DNA of 64,000 nucleotides, taken from NCBI RefSeq assembly GCF_009469695.1, contig NZ_SSSR01000010.1, forward strand, positions 1 to 64,000, given 5' to 3'. The stretch comes from Propionivibrio limicola (lineage in GTDB: Bacteria > Pseudomonadota > Gammaproteobacteria > Burkholderiales > Rhodocyclaceae). The translations under genes and the position numbers were made by a program. Below, piece after piece: positions 1 through 8,888 of the stretch (the stretch's first letter is position 1; the number at the start of each line of letters is the position of its first letter). The notes beneath the pieces were generated by a model. The model was not told where the DNA came from. It did not search any database and saw only the letters and a list, made by a program, of their open reading frames with translations.

Positions 1-99
1 CGTTCGTGATCACCGGCGCCTCAAAAACCGCCGATCTTCTCAGTTCGGTGTATCAACTTTCAATCGCTGGCCTGTGTCAATTTACAACCGCTGGTGACA
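1..99. mobile_element. Terminal segment of an IS21-like insertion sequence
   Basis: Two imperfect 18-bp direct repeats lie 24 bp apart, at 53-70 and 77-94, both ending in CGCTGG; 15 of 18 positions agree. The second is flanked by GTGTCA and TGACAC. Multiple subterminal repeats of this style, with TGTCA/TGACA tips, are typical of IS21-family ends (family knowledge recalled, not searched). The tip would lie near 99, and the next bases already encode the conserved start of DnaE2. The rest of the element, with any istA/istB genes, would be left of the window. The family assignment is moderate; it could be another IS with iterated ends. Confidence 0.5.
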
Positions 100-106
100 C
101 CCTTCC

Positions 107-3100
107 TACGCCGAGCTGCACTGCCTCTCGAACTTCAGCTTCCTGCGCGGCGCTTCGCATGCGGAAGAACTGGCCGAGCGAGCGCAGGCGCTTGGCTACG
201 CGGCGCTGGCAGTCACCGACGAATGCTCGTTCGCCGGCATCGTGCGCGCGCATGTGGCGGCCAAAGCCATTGGCCTGAAGCTGATCGTCGGTACCGAACT
301 GGTGTTCGCCGACGGACTGAAACTGGTGCTGCTGGCGCAGAACCGCGCCGGCTACGGCAATCTCTCGGCAATCGTCAGCCTCGGCCGGCGGCACGCGGAG
401 AAGGGCAGTTACCAGCTGACGCGCGGCGATCTTGCGCGCGGCGTTCCCGACTGCCTGGCGCTGTGGATCGCGCCGCCGGAAGCGTCGAACGACGATGGCC
501 GCTGGCTGGCGGAGACGTTTCCAGGGCGCGGCTGGATCGCCTTCGAGCGCCATCTGGCGCCGGATGACGCCGAACGGCTGGCCGCCTTGCGCGTACTGTC
601 GGCAGCGACCGGGCTGCCGCTGGTGGCGGCCGGCGACGTGAACATGCACGTGCGCAGCCGGCGGCCGTTGCAGGACGTGCTCACCGCGTTGCGCCTGAAC
701 GTGCCGGTTGATGAGGCCGGCCACACGCTGTTCGCCAACGGCGAGCGACACTTGCGCCCGCGCCTGCGTCTCGCGCAGCTCTACCCGCCGGAACTGCTCG
801 CCGAGACGCTGCGCATCGCCGACCGCTGCCGGTTTTCGCTCGATGAGCTGCGCTACGAATACCCCGAGGAAGTCGTGCCGCCGGGCCAGACGCCGGCCGG
901 TTATCTGCGCGCCGAGGTGACGCAGGGCCTTGCCGTGCGCTACCCGCATGGCGTCCCGGGCAAGGTGGCGCAACAGATCGACTATGAACTCGCACTGATC
1001 GCCGAGATGCGCTACGAAGCGTACTTCCTGACCGTCTACGACATCGTCAAGTTCGCGCGCTCGCGGAGCATTCTTTGCCAAGGGCGCGGCTCGGCGGCGA
1101 ACTCGGCGGTGTGCTACGCGCTCGGCGTGACCGAGGTCGACCCGGCGCAATCGAATCTGCTGTTCGAGCGCTTCATCTCGAAGGAGCGCAACGAGCCGCC
1201 CGACATCGACGTCGATTTCGAACACCAGCGGCGCGAGGAGGTCATCCAGTACATCTACGCGAAATACGGCCGCGACCGCGCCGCGCTGACGGCGACGGTG
1301 ATCAGCTACCGCACGCGCTCGGCGCTGCGCGATGCCGGCCGCGCGCTCGGTATCGACATCGACCGCATCAACGCGCTAACGTCCTCGCTGGCGTGGTGGG
1401 AAATGAGAGAAAAGCGGCGAGAACACCTGGCGGAGCGCTTCGCCGAAGTCGGCCTCGATCCGCACAGCCCGCGCGTCGAGAAATGGCTGATTCTTGCCGA
1501 GCAACTGCGCGGTTTTCCGCGCCATCTGTCGCAGCACGTCGGCGGCTTCGTCATTAGCCGCGGCCGCCTTGATCGTCTGGTGCCGATCGAGAACGCTGCG
1601 ATGGCCGAGCGCAGCATCATCCAGTGGGACAAGGACGACATCGACGCACTCGGTCTGATGAAGGTCGACGTGCTCGCGCTCGGCATGCTGACAGCGATCC
1701 GCCGTGCGTTCGACGGCATTTCCCGGCGCCTCGCTCGTCCGTTCCGCCTGCAGGACATCCCGCGCGAGGACGCGGCGGTGTACGAAATGATCGGCCGCGC
1801 CGACACCATCGGTGTCTTCCAGATCGAGTCGCGCGCGCAGATGGCGATGTTGCCGCGCCTGAAACCGAAGTGCTTTTACGACCTCGTGATCGAAGTGGCC
1901 ATCGTGCGGCCGGGGCCGATTCAGGGCGACATGGTGCATCCCTACTTGCGCCGGCGGCAGGGCGTCGAGCCGGTTAGCTATCCGTCGGCAGCCGTCGAAT
2001 CGGTGCTCGAGCGCACGCTCGGTGTGCCGATTTTTCAGGAACAGGTGATGCAGCTGGCGATCGTCGCCGCCGGTTTCACGCCGGGTGAAGCCGACCAGCT
2101 GCGCCGTTCGATGGCGGCGTGGAAGCGCAAGGGCGGCGTCGGCCATCTGCGCGACAAGCTGATCGGCGGCATGCTCGAACGCGGTTACGAACGCGAGTTC
2201 GCCGAAGCCATCTTCCGCCAGATCGAAGGCTTCGGCGAGTACGGTTTTCCGGAATCGCATGCGGCCAGCTTCGCGCTGCTCACCTATGTTTCCTCGTGGC
2301 TCAAGCGGCACGAGCCGGCGGCTTTCCTTACCGGTTTGCTCAACGCGCAGCCGATGGGTTTCTATTCCGCCTCGCAACTCGTGCAGGACGCGCGCCGGCA
2401 CGGCGTCGACGTGTGGCCGCCCGACGTGCAGCACAGTGACTGGGAGACAACGCTCGCCGGCGATGGGCTCTCGACCGTGCGCCTCGGCCTGCACCGGATC
2501 GCCGGTCTGGGCGAGGGGGCTGGAAAGCGCATCGCCGTCGCCCGGCCGTTCCGCGATGTGGCCGATCTGGCGCGGCGCGCCGACGTTGGCCGCGACGATC
2601 TTGCCGCGCTGGCGGCCGGCGGCGCCCTGAAGTCGCTTGCCGGTCATCGCCGCCAGGCTGCGTGGGCAGTGGCCGGGGCGCCGGTGCAGCGCGATCTGCT
2701 GCTCGAAGCGCCGGTGCGCGAAGAGGAATTGCCGTTACCGGCACCGAGCGAAGATGCCGATCTCGTTGCCGACTACGCCACGCTCGGCCTGACGCTCGGC
2801 CGCCACCCCTTGAGCCTGCTGCGGGCGCTGCTCGAACAGCGGCGCTACGTGCCCACTGCCGCGCTAGGCGAATATACCGACAAGCGTCCGGCCCGTTGCG
2901 CCGGCATCGTCACCTGCCGCCAGCGGCCGGGCACCGCCCAGGTGGTCTTCCTGACGCTGGAGGACGAATCGGGGCTGCTCAACGTCATCGTCCAACCCGC
3001 GCTCGCCGAACGGCAGCGGCGCGAACTCCTCAGCGCCCGCCTGCTTGGCGTCCTCGGCGTCGTGCAGCGCGAAGGCGGCGTTGTCCACCTGCTTGCCAAG

Positions 3101-3163
3101 CGGCTGGTCGACCATACGCCGTTGCTCGGGCAATTGCCGACGAGCAGCCGGGATTTCCATTAG
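107..3163 (+). CDS. dnaE2: Error-prone DNA polymerase III alpha subunit DnaE2, start codon lost
   Basis: DnaE2 is the SOS-induced C-family polymerase that works with ImuA/ImuB in translesion synthesis. Homology starts at 107 with YAELHCLSNFSFLRGASH, the PHP-domain start of the family. The palm carries PDIDVDF (nt 1199-1219) with catalytic aspartates, preceded by SRSILCQGRGSAANS. A C-terminal OB fold (AGIVTCRQRPG) follows, and the end SRDFH is the usual one. About 1018 residues match family length. In this frame a TGA sits at 95-97 and no ATG, GTG or TTG occurs before GTG at 242, which would delete about 45 conserved PHP residues. The native start and promoter appear to have been replaced by the IS end just upstream. 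A GTG at 94 in another frame would need a one-base shift. No imuA/imuB is seen in the window. The protein identity is certain; whether it is functional is doubtful. Confidence 0.9.
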   Translation, partial: YAELHCLSNFSFLRGASHAEELAERAQALGYAALAVTDECSFAGIVRAHVAAKAIGLKLIVGTELVFADGLKLVLLAQNRAGYGNLSAIVSLGRRHAEKGSYQLTRGDLARGVPDCLALWIAPPEASNDDGRWLAETFPGRGWIAFERHLAPDDAERLAALRVLSAATGLPLVAAGDVNMHVRSRRPLQDVLTALRLNVPVDEAGHTLFANGERHLRPRLRLAQLYPPELLAETLRIADRCRFSLDELRYEYPEEVVPPGQTPAGYLRAEVTQGLAVRYPHGVPGKVAQQIDYELALIAEMRYEAYFLTVYDIVKFARSRSILCQGRGSAANSAVCYALGVTEVDPAQSNLLFERFISKERNEPPDIDVDFEHQRREEVIQYIYAKYGRDRAALTATVISYRTRSALRDAGRALGIDIDRINALTSSLAWWEMREKRREHLAERFAEVGLDPHSPRVEKWLILAEQLRGFPRHLSQHVGGFVISRGRLDRLVPIENAAMAERSIIQWDKDDIDALGLMKVDVLALGMLTAIRRAFDGISRRLARPFRLQDIPREDAAVYEMIGRADTIGVFQIESRAQMAMLPRLKPKCFYDLVIEVAIVRPGPIQGDMVHPYLRRRQGVEPVSYPSAAVESVLERTLGVPIFQEQVMQLAIVAAGFTPGEADQLRRSMAAWKRKGGVGHLRDKLIGGMLERGYEREFAEAIFRQIEGFGEYGFPESHAASFALLTYVSSWLKRHEPAAFLTGLLNAQPMGFYSASQLVQDARRHGVDVWPPDVQHSDWETTLAGDGLSTVRLGLHRIAGLGEGAGKRIAVARPFRDVADLARRADVGRDDLAALAAGGALKSLAGHRRQAAWAVAGAPVQRDLLLEAPVREEELPLPAPSEDADLVADYATLGLTLGRHPLSLLRALLEQRRYVPTAALGEYTDKRPARCAGIVTCRQRPGTAQVVFLTLEDESGLLNVIVQPALAERQRRELLSARLLGVLGVVQREGGVVHLLAKRLVDHTPLLGQLPTSSRDFH

Positions 3164-3580
3164 CAACGGCGGATTACAAAATCGCACCATCCTGACCATC
3201 TATTCCTGTGGGACTTTACCGCTCAATGGCGGCCGTCTGACCGGCTGTTCCCGACCCTCAGCTGCCGGATGCGATAACGGAGCGTCTATGGCCGGAGTCT
3301 GAGTAGAGCCGCCGTTCGTGATGACTGATCACCGGCAAGTCGTCGGCCACTGCTGCCGTTGGGGTAGGTCGCTGCCAACGGCAGTAACCCGACGGTCAAC
3401 GGCCGTAGCCCGGCAAGTTGGTCTCTACGTCTGCTTCTCTTTATCCGCTACAGCCCGAGCGACCCATTGCCGCCCTTCGCTGGAATTGCTATTGGGCGGC
3501 AGGTAGCAAAGTACAGCGGACATACGGCCTCAAGTCGTCTGCCCTTGCCGCGTAGAAACTTATTTGGGCCGGATCAATTG
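3164..3580. other. Intergenic region with degenerate palindromic sequence
   Basis: No convincing gene. The stretch is rich in GGCCG/CGGCC words and imperfect palindromes resembling intergenic repeats. Around 3314-3337 it partly resembles the first 17 bases of the window, with a short insertion in the middle. Weak open frames here have no recognisable product. Confidence 0.5.
3353..3384. repeat. Perfect 10-bp inverted repeat
   Basis: CTGCCGTTGG at 3353-3362 is mirrored by CCAACGGCAG at 3375-3384 with a 12-nt loop. There is no T-tract, so it is not a typical intrinsic terminator. It lies between the convergent ends of dnaE2 and the Bug gene. Confidence 0.6.
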
Positions 3581-4630
3581 TTACTCGGTGATCTCAAGTT
3601 GCTCGATCAGTGGCTTGAATTGGTTAGTGTAACGGTTCAGCCACGTCGACACCCCGCTCAATGCCGAGTCGACGGGTGAGGCATTCACCAGTGCGAGCCG
3701 CCTTCGGTATTGTGGATCGGATCGTGCGCACTTCGCAGTAACTTCCCGAAGCCGCTCAGTCACCATCCCTGGCGTACCAGCCTTCGCGACCAATGCCAAC
3801 CAACCTGGTAGCGCCAACGCGTTGTTTCTCGTCATTTCGACGATGGTTGGAACGTCTGCAGCTGCCTCGTCCCTTGACGCGGCGTAGGTGGCTAACGGAA
3901 CCACGCGACCATCTTTGATTAGAGGGCCGGCGGTGCCGGCCGTGAGCGTCATGATGCTGATCTCACCGGCGAGTAGCGCCCTGACACCTGCAGCCTCACC
4001 GATGTACGGTACATGCATTCCTTCAGAGCGCAATTGCCGCAGAACAGCCGCCGTAAGCAGGTGGGCGGGGCTTCCTATGCCGGGCGATCCATAGTTGACA
4101 CCGCCTGCCGTTCTGCGAGCGACGGCTATGATGCCAGGCAGCTCGCGGATGCCGCTCGAAACGCCGGCCACCAAAAGGAGCGGAGAAGTAGTCAGTACTG
4201 CGATTCCGTCAAAATCCTTCACCGGATCGTAGGTCTTATGCCGGTAGACGTGGGGCGTAATCGTGAGCTGCGACATGCCCGCAGTCATAAGGGTATATCC
4301 GTCCGCTGGTCGTGTTTTGAGGTAATTCGCGGCCACGACCCCATTTGCTCCCGGCTTGCTGATCACGACCACCGGCTTGCCTAGCTCTCGGGTAGCGCAT
4401 TCGGCCCAAATCCGACTGATAGCCTCAGACTGGCTTCCCGGCGGCTGCTGGGCGATGAGTTGCACCGGTCGTTCGGGGTAAGCCGCTCCAGCTTGCGTGC
4501 AGGCGGGGCCGAGGAGAGATCCGGCCGCCACGGTCGCCACGAGCACCCACAGTCCAGGCGCGGCGGTGGACGCCCCGCCATGGAACGCGGCCACGGCCAG
4601 TGGGCAATGAAAGCGACGCACATCACGCAC
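3581..4630 (-). CDS. Bug/TctC-family periplasmic solute-binding protein
   Basis: Periplasmic substrate-binding protein of a tripartite tricarboxylate transporter-type system, binding a small carboxylate. A hydrophobic export signal (WVLVATVAAGSLLG) is followed by the family start YPERPVQLI, then the ligand loop PPGSQSEAISR, the GANGVVAANYLKTRPADGYT block, and GSPGIGSPAHL. Length, about 349 aa with signal, is normal. GTG at 4630, preceded by GGAGG about 8-10 nt away, is preferred; GTG at 4621 is an alternative. Both lie at the end of the upstream lysR (stop at 4623-4625), so the pair is probably translationally coupled. The permease genes tctB and tctA lie 5-6 kb away beyond a hydrolase and an IS110 relic, so they may or may not be its partners. 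The ligand is unknown. Confidence 0.9.
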   Translation of the reverse strand: MRDVRRFHCPLAVAAFHGGASTAAPGLWVLVATVAAGSLLGPACTQAGAAYPERPVQLIAQQPPGSQSEAISRIWAECATRELGKPVVVISKPGANGVVAANYLKTRPADGYTLMTAGMSQLTITPHVYRHKTYDPVKDFDGIAVLTTSPLLLVAGVSSGIRELPGIIAVARRTAGGVNYGSPGIGSPAHLLTAAVLRQLRSEGMHVPYIGEAAGVRALLAGEISIMTLTAGTAGPLIKDGRVVPLATYAASRDEAAADVPTIVEMTRNNALALPGWLALVAKAGTPGMVTERLREVTAKCARSDPQYRRRLALVNASPVDSALSGVSTWLNRYTNQFKPLIEQLEITE

Positions 4631-5573
4631 TCGGCTCCGCCTCCGACTCGGCCACTGTCTCGGCCCACTCGGCAAAGCGGCGAAGCGCTGGGGTGACCGG
4701 AATGTTATCCGACCACTGCAGGTAATAAGCCTTTGTAGCAGGCCAACCGAGCCGGCTTAGTTTCACGACGGTGCGTCCGTGAAGATGGTTTTCCACCGCA
4801 TGCCGGGGCAAGAGGGCGACGCCGGTGCCATTAATCACGGCAAGCAAGGCTAAAGACGCCTGCGCGTACACTGGACCGTCGGTCAGTCGCGCCGGCGGCA
4901 CGAATTCATCAAGTTTGGACAATCGCAGCCATTCCGGCCACGCGTCATTCATGCTCGTGCGGATAAGCGGCGCCGATCGGAGCAGTTCGATCAGCGTGCC
5001 GTCTTTGAGCTCGCCCCGCGCGGCCGAGGGCCGCGGCACCCCAAGGCGCGCGAGCAATTCTGACGATCCATAGAGATGATAGACCAGCGACAGCAGTCGG
5101 ACGGAAACGAATCCCGCAGCGTTGCCTTCGGACAGCTCAATGCTGGCGTCCTCTTCCCCGTAACGCGTCACCCCCGAGTCCTGACGATTGATGAGATTGA
5201 GGGTGATGTCGCAGTTGTCACGGACGAACAGGCCTATCTTTGGCATTAGCCAGAGATTGGCGAACGATGGCGGCACGGAGATCGTAACCGTGCTGTGTTG
5301 GCGGCTGGCGCCCTTGACCCGATGCCCCGCGCGCTGCAGGAGGAGCAGAGCGTGAAGCGTCTCTTCCCAGTACATCCGCCCGGGTGGCGTGAGTTCCAGC
5401 CCGCCGCGTCGTCGGATGAACAACGCGATGCCGAGATCCCGTTCGAGCGTAAGAATATGATGACTGACTGCGCTCTGCGTGAGGTGCATCTCCTTCCCGG
5501 CAAGCGTGAAACTGCCTAGACGCGCACTGGCGTCTAGGCAGCGCAAAGCCGTAATGGAGGGGAGGTGATTCAT
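4623..5573 (-). CDS. LysR-family transcriptional regulator (GcvA-like)
   Basis: LysR-type activator/repressor of 316 aa. The N-terminal winged helix-turn-helix is clear: LRCLDASARLGSFTLAGKEM, then LTQSAVSHHILTLE as recognition helix and the LELTPPGR wing. The effector-binding domain begins near residue 92 (TVTISVPPSFANLWLMPKI), in the style of GcvA/AmpR-like members. It overlaps the Bug gene at its 3' end and is divergent from the hydrolase lipoprotein at 5686, with 112 bp between them. The short repeat ATTCATGC occurs at 5568-5575 and 5585-5592, where a LysR site for the divergent promoters would be expected. It likely controls the Bug gene and/or the hydrolase. The effector is unknown. Confidence 0.92.
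   Translation of the reverse strand: MNHLPSITALRCLDASARLGSFTLAGKEMHLTQSAVSHHILTLERDLGIALFIRRRGGLELTPPGRMYWEETLHALLLLQRAGHRVKGASRQHSTVTISVPPSFANLWLMPKIGLFVRDNCDITLNLINRQDSGVTRYGEEDASIELSEGNAAGFVSVRLLSLVYHLYGSSELLARLGVPRPSAARGELKDGTLIELLRSAPLIRTSMNDAWPEWLRLSKLDEFVPPARLTDGPVYAQASLALLAVINGTGVALLPRHAVENHLHGRTVVKLSRLGWPATKAYYLQWSDNIPVTPALRRFAEWAETVAESEAEPSA
5512..5541. repeat. Perfect 12-bp inverted repeat inside lysR
   Basis: CTGCCTAGACGC (5512-5523) and GCGTCTAGGCAG (5530-5541) are exact reverse complements separated by 6 nt. The repeat falls in about codons 11-21 of the LysR gene, in the HTH coding part. In mRNA it would form a stable hairpin about 30 nt after the start codon; in DNA it could be an intragenic operator. 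Confidence 0.7.
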
Positions 5574-5685
5574 GCATTAATTATATTCATGCCTGCACCA
5601 AAATGATACGTTTGACTGCAACTCAACGGAAACCTACTGTCTCGGGTGCCGGTTGGCGTCAATCATGTGAAACCAAGGAGATGCG

Positions 5686-8022
5686 ATGCAGATTTTGTTC
5701 GGTATGAGAGCAACCCAGATATATCGGGTGGCGTTCGCGTGTGGGGCAGTCCTCATAATGGCGGGCTGCGGTTCCGGTTCCGATTCCGATTCCGATCGTG
5801 ACTCGACATCCAAGACTGACAGCGTGGTCGCGCCTCCCGAATTAGCGGCGGCCTGCCCGATTAAGCAGTCTGCAATTGACTCGCTGGTGGTCAAGACGAC
5901 CGGGCTTGCGTACAACGGGACCCAGTTCGGCAACGTCGGCACCTACACCTATATGCTTGCGGAGGCAAAGGGCACCGTGAAGGCGGACGACCCCTGCGCT
6001 CGCACCATTGTTGATCTGAGAAATGCGGCGGACGGCACGGGAACGGTAAAGTACTCGTTTGATGTTGTGATTCTGACGCCGACCGATCCGGCCAAGGCCA
6101 ACGGCACATTGCTCTACGAGGTCGTCAATCGAGGGCGCACCATTGCGCTGGCGGCGCTGCAGGACAGCAACACGATGGACATCTATAACGCCGTCAAGCC
6201 GGTCATGCCGAGCGAGGCGAAGGGCGTTGTCCGGGGCAAGGGGGCGGGCAACGCCTTCTTGCTGAATCAGGGCTACACCATCGTCTTGTCCGGTTGGCAG
6301 GGTGACCGTCCGCAGCAGTTCTCGATCGACAGGCCTGCCGCTATTACGGATAAGAACAAATGGCCGGTTATCGGCATGACCGTGCCCGTCGCGCGCGATG
6401 TGGCGAACGGCAATGCACTGATCACCGGCGAGGTGCGGGACGAGTTCATCGCCGACAGTCCGACGGCCAACCTGCTCGGCACCTACTACAAGCGCGTGCC
6501 GGGCACTCCCGCGACGCTCACCATCCGTAAGACGCCAAACTCATCCCCCATCGTGGTGGACGAAAAGCTGTGGAAATACGTGCCGGGTGCCGGCACCGCC
6601 GAGGCGGGTAATACCGGCCCCAACGGTTTAGGGCATGTGGAGATTGACCGCGCGAGCCTGCGCGCCGATGCCCGGTACGCGGCAGCTCTCGACGACGGCA
6701 GCGACAACGGATCGATTTACTTATTCGACTACACCGCGGTCGATCCGAAAGTGCTAGGACTCGGATTCCTCGCCACCCGTGACCTCATTTCGTTTCTCCG
6801 CTACGAGACGAAGGATGCTAGCGGGAACGTTAACCCATTGGTGACCCGGCCGGCCATTGCCGTAGCCACCGGAATCTCGCAATCGGGGCGTTACCTGCGC
6901 GACTTCCTCTGGCAAGGATTCAACGAGGATGCGAAGGGACGCAGCGTGTTTGACGGGATGCTGACCTTGGTGGGCGGATCGCGCAAGACGTACACGAACT
7001 ATCGCTGGGCAAAACCGGGCGACTACTCGCGGCAGCAAGAAACGCACTACGCACCTGGCGACCAGTTCCCATTCGCATACGCCACCATTACGGACCCACT
7101 GACAGGAAAATCTGATGGATTGTTGAAGAAGTGCACACAGACGCGTACGTGCCCGAAGGTCTATCAGTACGACAGCCCCATCGAGGCGAACGGCGGGCGC
7201 ACATCCCTTCTGGTAACCGACGGCGCCGGTAAGGCGATCCCCGTTCCCGACAATGTGCGGCTCTTCTATGCACCAGGCACCCAGCACACGCCTTTGCCCG
7301 CCACTGAGGCGGCCGACCTGCAGCCAGACTATACGGTCGACCGTTCGGTTGGAAAGGACGACCCGTCTGCAAACCCTTGGGCACTGGTGTCTAGCACTGC
7401 GATGTACCGCGCTCTGTTCATGAACCTCGAAGGTTGGGTTAAGGGAACGGCGAAGCCTCTTGATAGTCGCTATCCGTCAGTGAGTGATGGAACGCTGGCT
7501 GTCGCTACGCCGAATCCCGCGAGCACTGGGCGACCGGATCTGGCAGCAGCGGGGCTTCCCTACAACGGCGGGTATAACACCCTGAGTGTCAACGACGAGT
7601 CGGTGAGTCCGCCGGTACCAGGAGACCGGTACTACGTGGTGCCCCAACCGACGACCGACGCACAGGGGAACGAGCGGGCGGGAGTCAAGATGCCGGATAT
7701 CGCGGCACCCCTGGCGACGTTCACCGGGTACAACCTACGCAAGAAGGGCTTCGTCGAGGGGCAACAGAACGGGCTGAACAGCTCGCAACTCGCTTTTCCG
7801 ACTACGCCTGCGACGCGGAAGGTGGGCGATCCCCGCAAGAGCTTGCTGGAACTGTATGGGAGCAAGGCCGCATACGTTGATGCGGTGAATCGCGCCGTCG
7901 ATCAGCTTGTTGCCGAAGGCTTCATCCTTAAGCCAGGAGTCGGCGGCGTAGACGACCCCGCCGAGTACCGAAATCGCGCGCAGATGCAAGTGAAACAAAC
8001 GGGGTTCCAGCAGCTTCCCTAA
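5686..8022 (+). CDS. Alpha/beta-hydrolase-domain lipoprotein
   Basis: Protein of 778 aa that looks like a lipid-anchored, exported member of the large alpha/beta-hydrolase-domain family usually annotated only by that name (PF20091 type). A signal segment ends in a lipobox (LIMAGC), followed by a Ser/Asp-rich linker. The nucleophile motif is GISQSGRYLRDF, with the likely catalytic Ser near residue 400. FDGMLTLVGGSR and FYAPGTQHTPLP are further family blocks, the latter a possible catalytic-His region. The start ATG at 5686 has AAGGAG 5 nt upstream. The gene is divergent from lysR and next to Bug/Tct transport genes, which suggests hydrolysis of an ester whose acid product is imported. The substrate is not known; this role is inference. 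Confidence 0.85.
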   Translation: MQILFGMRATQIYRVAFACGAVLIMAGCGSGSDSDSDRDSTSKTDSVVAPPELAAACPIKQSAIDSLVVKTTGLAYNGTQFGNVGTYTYMLAEAKGTVKADDPCARTIVDLRNAADGTGTVKYSFDVVILTPTDPAKANGTLLYEVVNRGRTIALAALQDSNTMDIYNAVKPVMPSEAKGVVRGKGAGNAFLLNQGYTIVLSGWQGDRPQQFSIDRPAAITDKNKWPVIGMTVPVARDVANGNALITGEVRDEFIADSPTANLLGTYYKRVPGTPATLTIRKTPNSSPIVVDEKLWKYVPGAGTAEAGNTGPNGLGHVEIDRASLRADARYAAALDDGSDNGSIYLFDYTAVDPKVLGLGFLATRDLISFLRYETKDASGNVNPLVTRPAIAVATGISQSGRYLRDFLWQGFNEDAKGRSVFDGMLTLVGGSRKTYTNYRWAKPGDYSRQQETHYAPGDQFPFAYATITDPLTGKSDGLLKKCTQTRTCPKVYQYDSPIEANGGRTSLLVTDGAGKAIPVPDNVRLFYAPGTQHTPLPATEAADLQPDYTVDRSVGKDDPSANPWALVSSTAMYRALFMNLEGWVKGTAKPLDSRYPSVSDGTLAVATPNPASTGRPDLAAAGLPYNGGYNTLSVNDESVSPPVPGDRYYVVPQPTTDAQGNERAGVKMPDIAAPLATFTGYNLRKKGFVEGQQNGLNSSQLAFPTTPATRKVGDPRKSLLELYGSKAAYVDAVNRAVDQLVAEGFILKPGVGGVDDPAEYRNRAQMQVKQTGFQQLP

Positions 8023-8040
8023 CGATCATCGTACTTGGCG

Positions 8041-8073
8041 CCACCCCTGAAGATGAAAAAGACTTCGGGGTGG
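8041..8073 (+). terminator. Hairpin after the hydrolase gene
   Basis: CCACCCC (8041-8047) pairs with GGGGTGG (8067-8073) and GAAG (8049-8052) with CTTC (8063-8066), leaving one bulged T and a 10-nt loop. It begins 19 nt past the stop codon. There is no T-run after it, so termination is only plausible; it might instead belong to the IS110 relic's non-coding end. Confidence 0.4.
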
Positions 8074-8186
8074 CAGGGATCGAGTAGCGGTCGTGATATT
8101 TTTTGTCGGCTTGATCCTGCACCTAACGTGATCCGCCGGACTGACTCCCATCCGGGATTGCTTCCATAGAAAGCGCACGCTAAATA

Positions 8187-8214
8187 GGCTGAAGGCGACT
8201 TGTCGCCTTCAGCC
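8187..8214. repeat. Perfect 13-bp hairpin upstream of the IS110 relic
   Basis: GGCTGAAGGCGAC at 8187-8199 is exactly reverse-complementary to GTCGCCTTCAGCC at 8202-8214, with only TT between. It ends 59 nt before the transposase start. IS110-family elements carry a structured non-coding RNA (bridge RNA) in an end next to the transposase gene, so this could be a remnant; that reading is inference. Confidence 0.55.
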
Positions 8215-8273
8215 ACATTCAGTTTCGGCACCTGCCATATTCCACCTTTGAGTGTAAATCGACAGGAGGCGGT

Positions 8274-8626
8274 ATGGAACTGGTGGCGTTGTATAAGCGT
8301 GTTATTGGGCACGACAGTCATCAGGCGAAGATCACGGCTTGTGCGCTAATCGAGGAGCCTGATAGCAGCATGCGTATCGAGCAACGGCAGCTCGGTGCGT
8401 TCGAGCGAGATCGTCGGGAACTGGCGGTATGGGTTGCATCGCTTCATCCGGACGAAGTCGTGATGGAAAGCACTGGCATTTACTGGAAGAGTCCGTATGC
8501 AGCGCTTGAGACGGTGGATGTTCGTGCGAAAGTAGCCAACGCCTGATACGTCAAGAATGTGCCGGGGCGCAAGATGGACGTAGGCGACGCCCAGTGGTTG
8601 GCGACACTGGCACGTGCGAGTCTGGT
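8274..8626 (+). pseudogene. IS110-family transposase, N-terminal remnant with internal stop
   Basis: The first 90 codons encode a DEDD (RuvC-like) IS110 transposase N-terminus: KRVIGHDSHQAKITACAL has the first acidic residue and VVMESTGIYWK the conserved MEST block. A TGA at 8544-8546 interrupts it. The same frame then continues YVKNVPGRKMDVGDAQWLA, the next conserved IS110 block with the DAQW acid. Homology ends near 8626 (LVRG), so the C-terminal two thirds, including the Tnp20 domain and its Ser, are missing. The ribosome site GGAGG precedes ATG 8274. This is a dead fragment. It separates the hydrolase gene from tctA. Confidence 0.85.
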
Positions 8627-8888
8627 TCGCGGCGGCGGCAGGAGCTGGTCGGCCAACTGGCCCCCAGAAGACTCGAGCGCCGTCCGGAGAGATGGCGTCG
8701 GGTGGACTGAAAAAGCCGCTGGACTCCACGCGAAATTAGCGGCTTTCCAAGTTGAGCGCATCCGAGAAAATGAACTTCGCACTCAACGGCGGTCATCTGG
8801 CTGATCGCCAATCAGCGGGCCGAAACCTCACGAAGGAGGAAACGAGTTGCGAGGTCTTAAGGTTTATAAATGTCCTTGCGGCGGAAAG
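8627..8888. other. Scrambled intergenic DNA after the IS110 relic
   Basis: No intact gene. A 22-codon open stretch ending at the TGA near 8708-8710 (RRLERRPERWRRVD) looks like the tail of another mobile-element protein, but I cannot place it. AAAGCCGCT (8712-8720) and AGCGGCTTT (8738-8746) form a perfect 9-bp inverted repeat with a 17-nt loop. The region ends at the tctA stop codon. Confidence 0.45.

Noticed and set aside
3164-3580. CRISPR or integron attC sites in the palindromic intergenic DNA
   Set aside because: No regular repeat-spacer structure and no integrase or cas gene; only degenerate palindromes.
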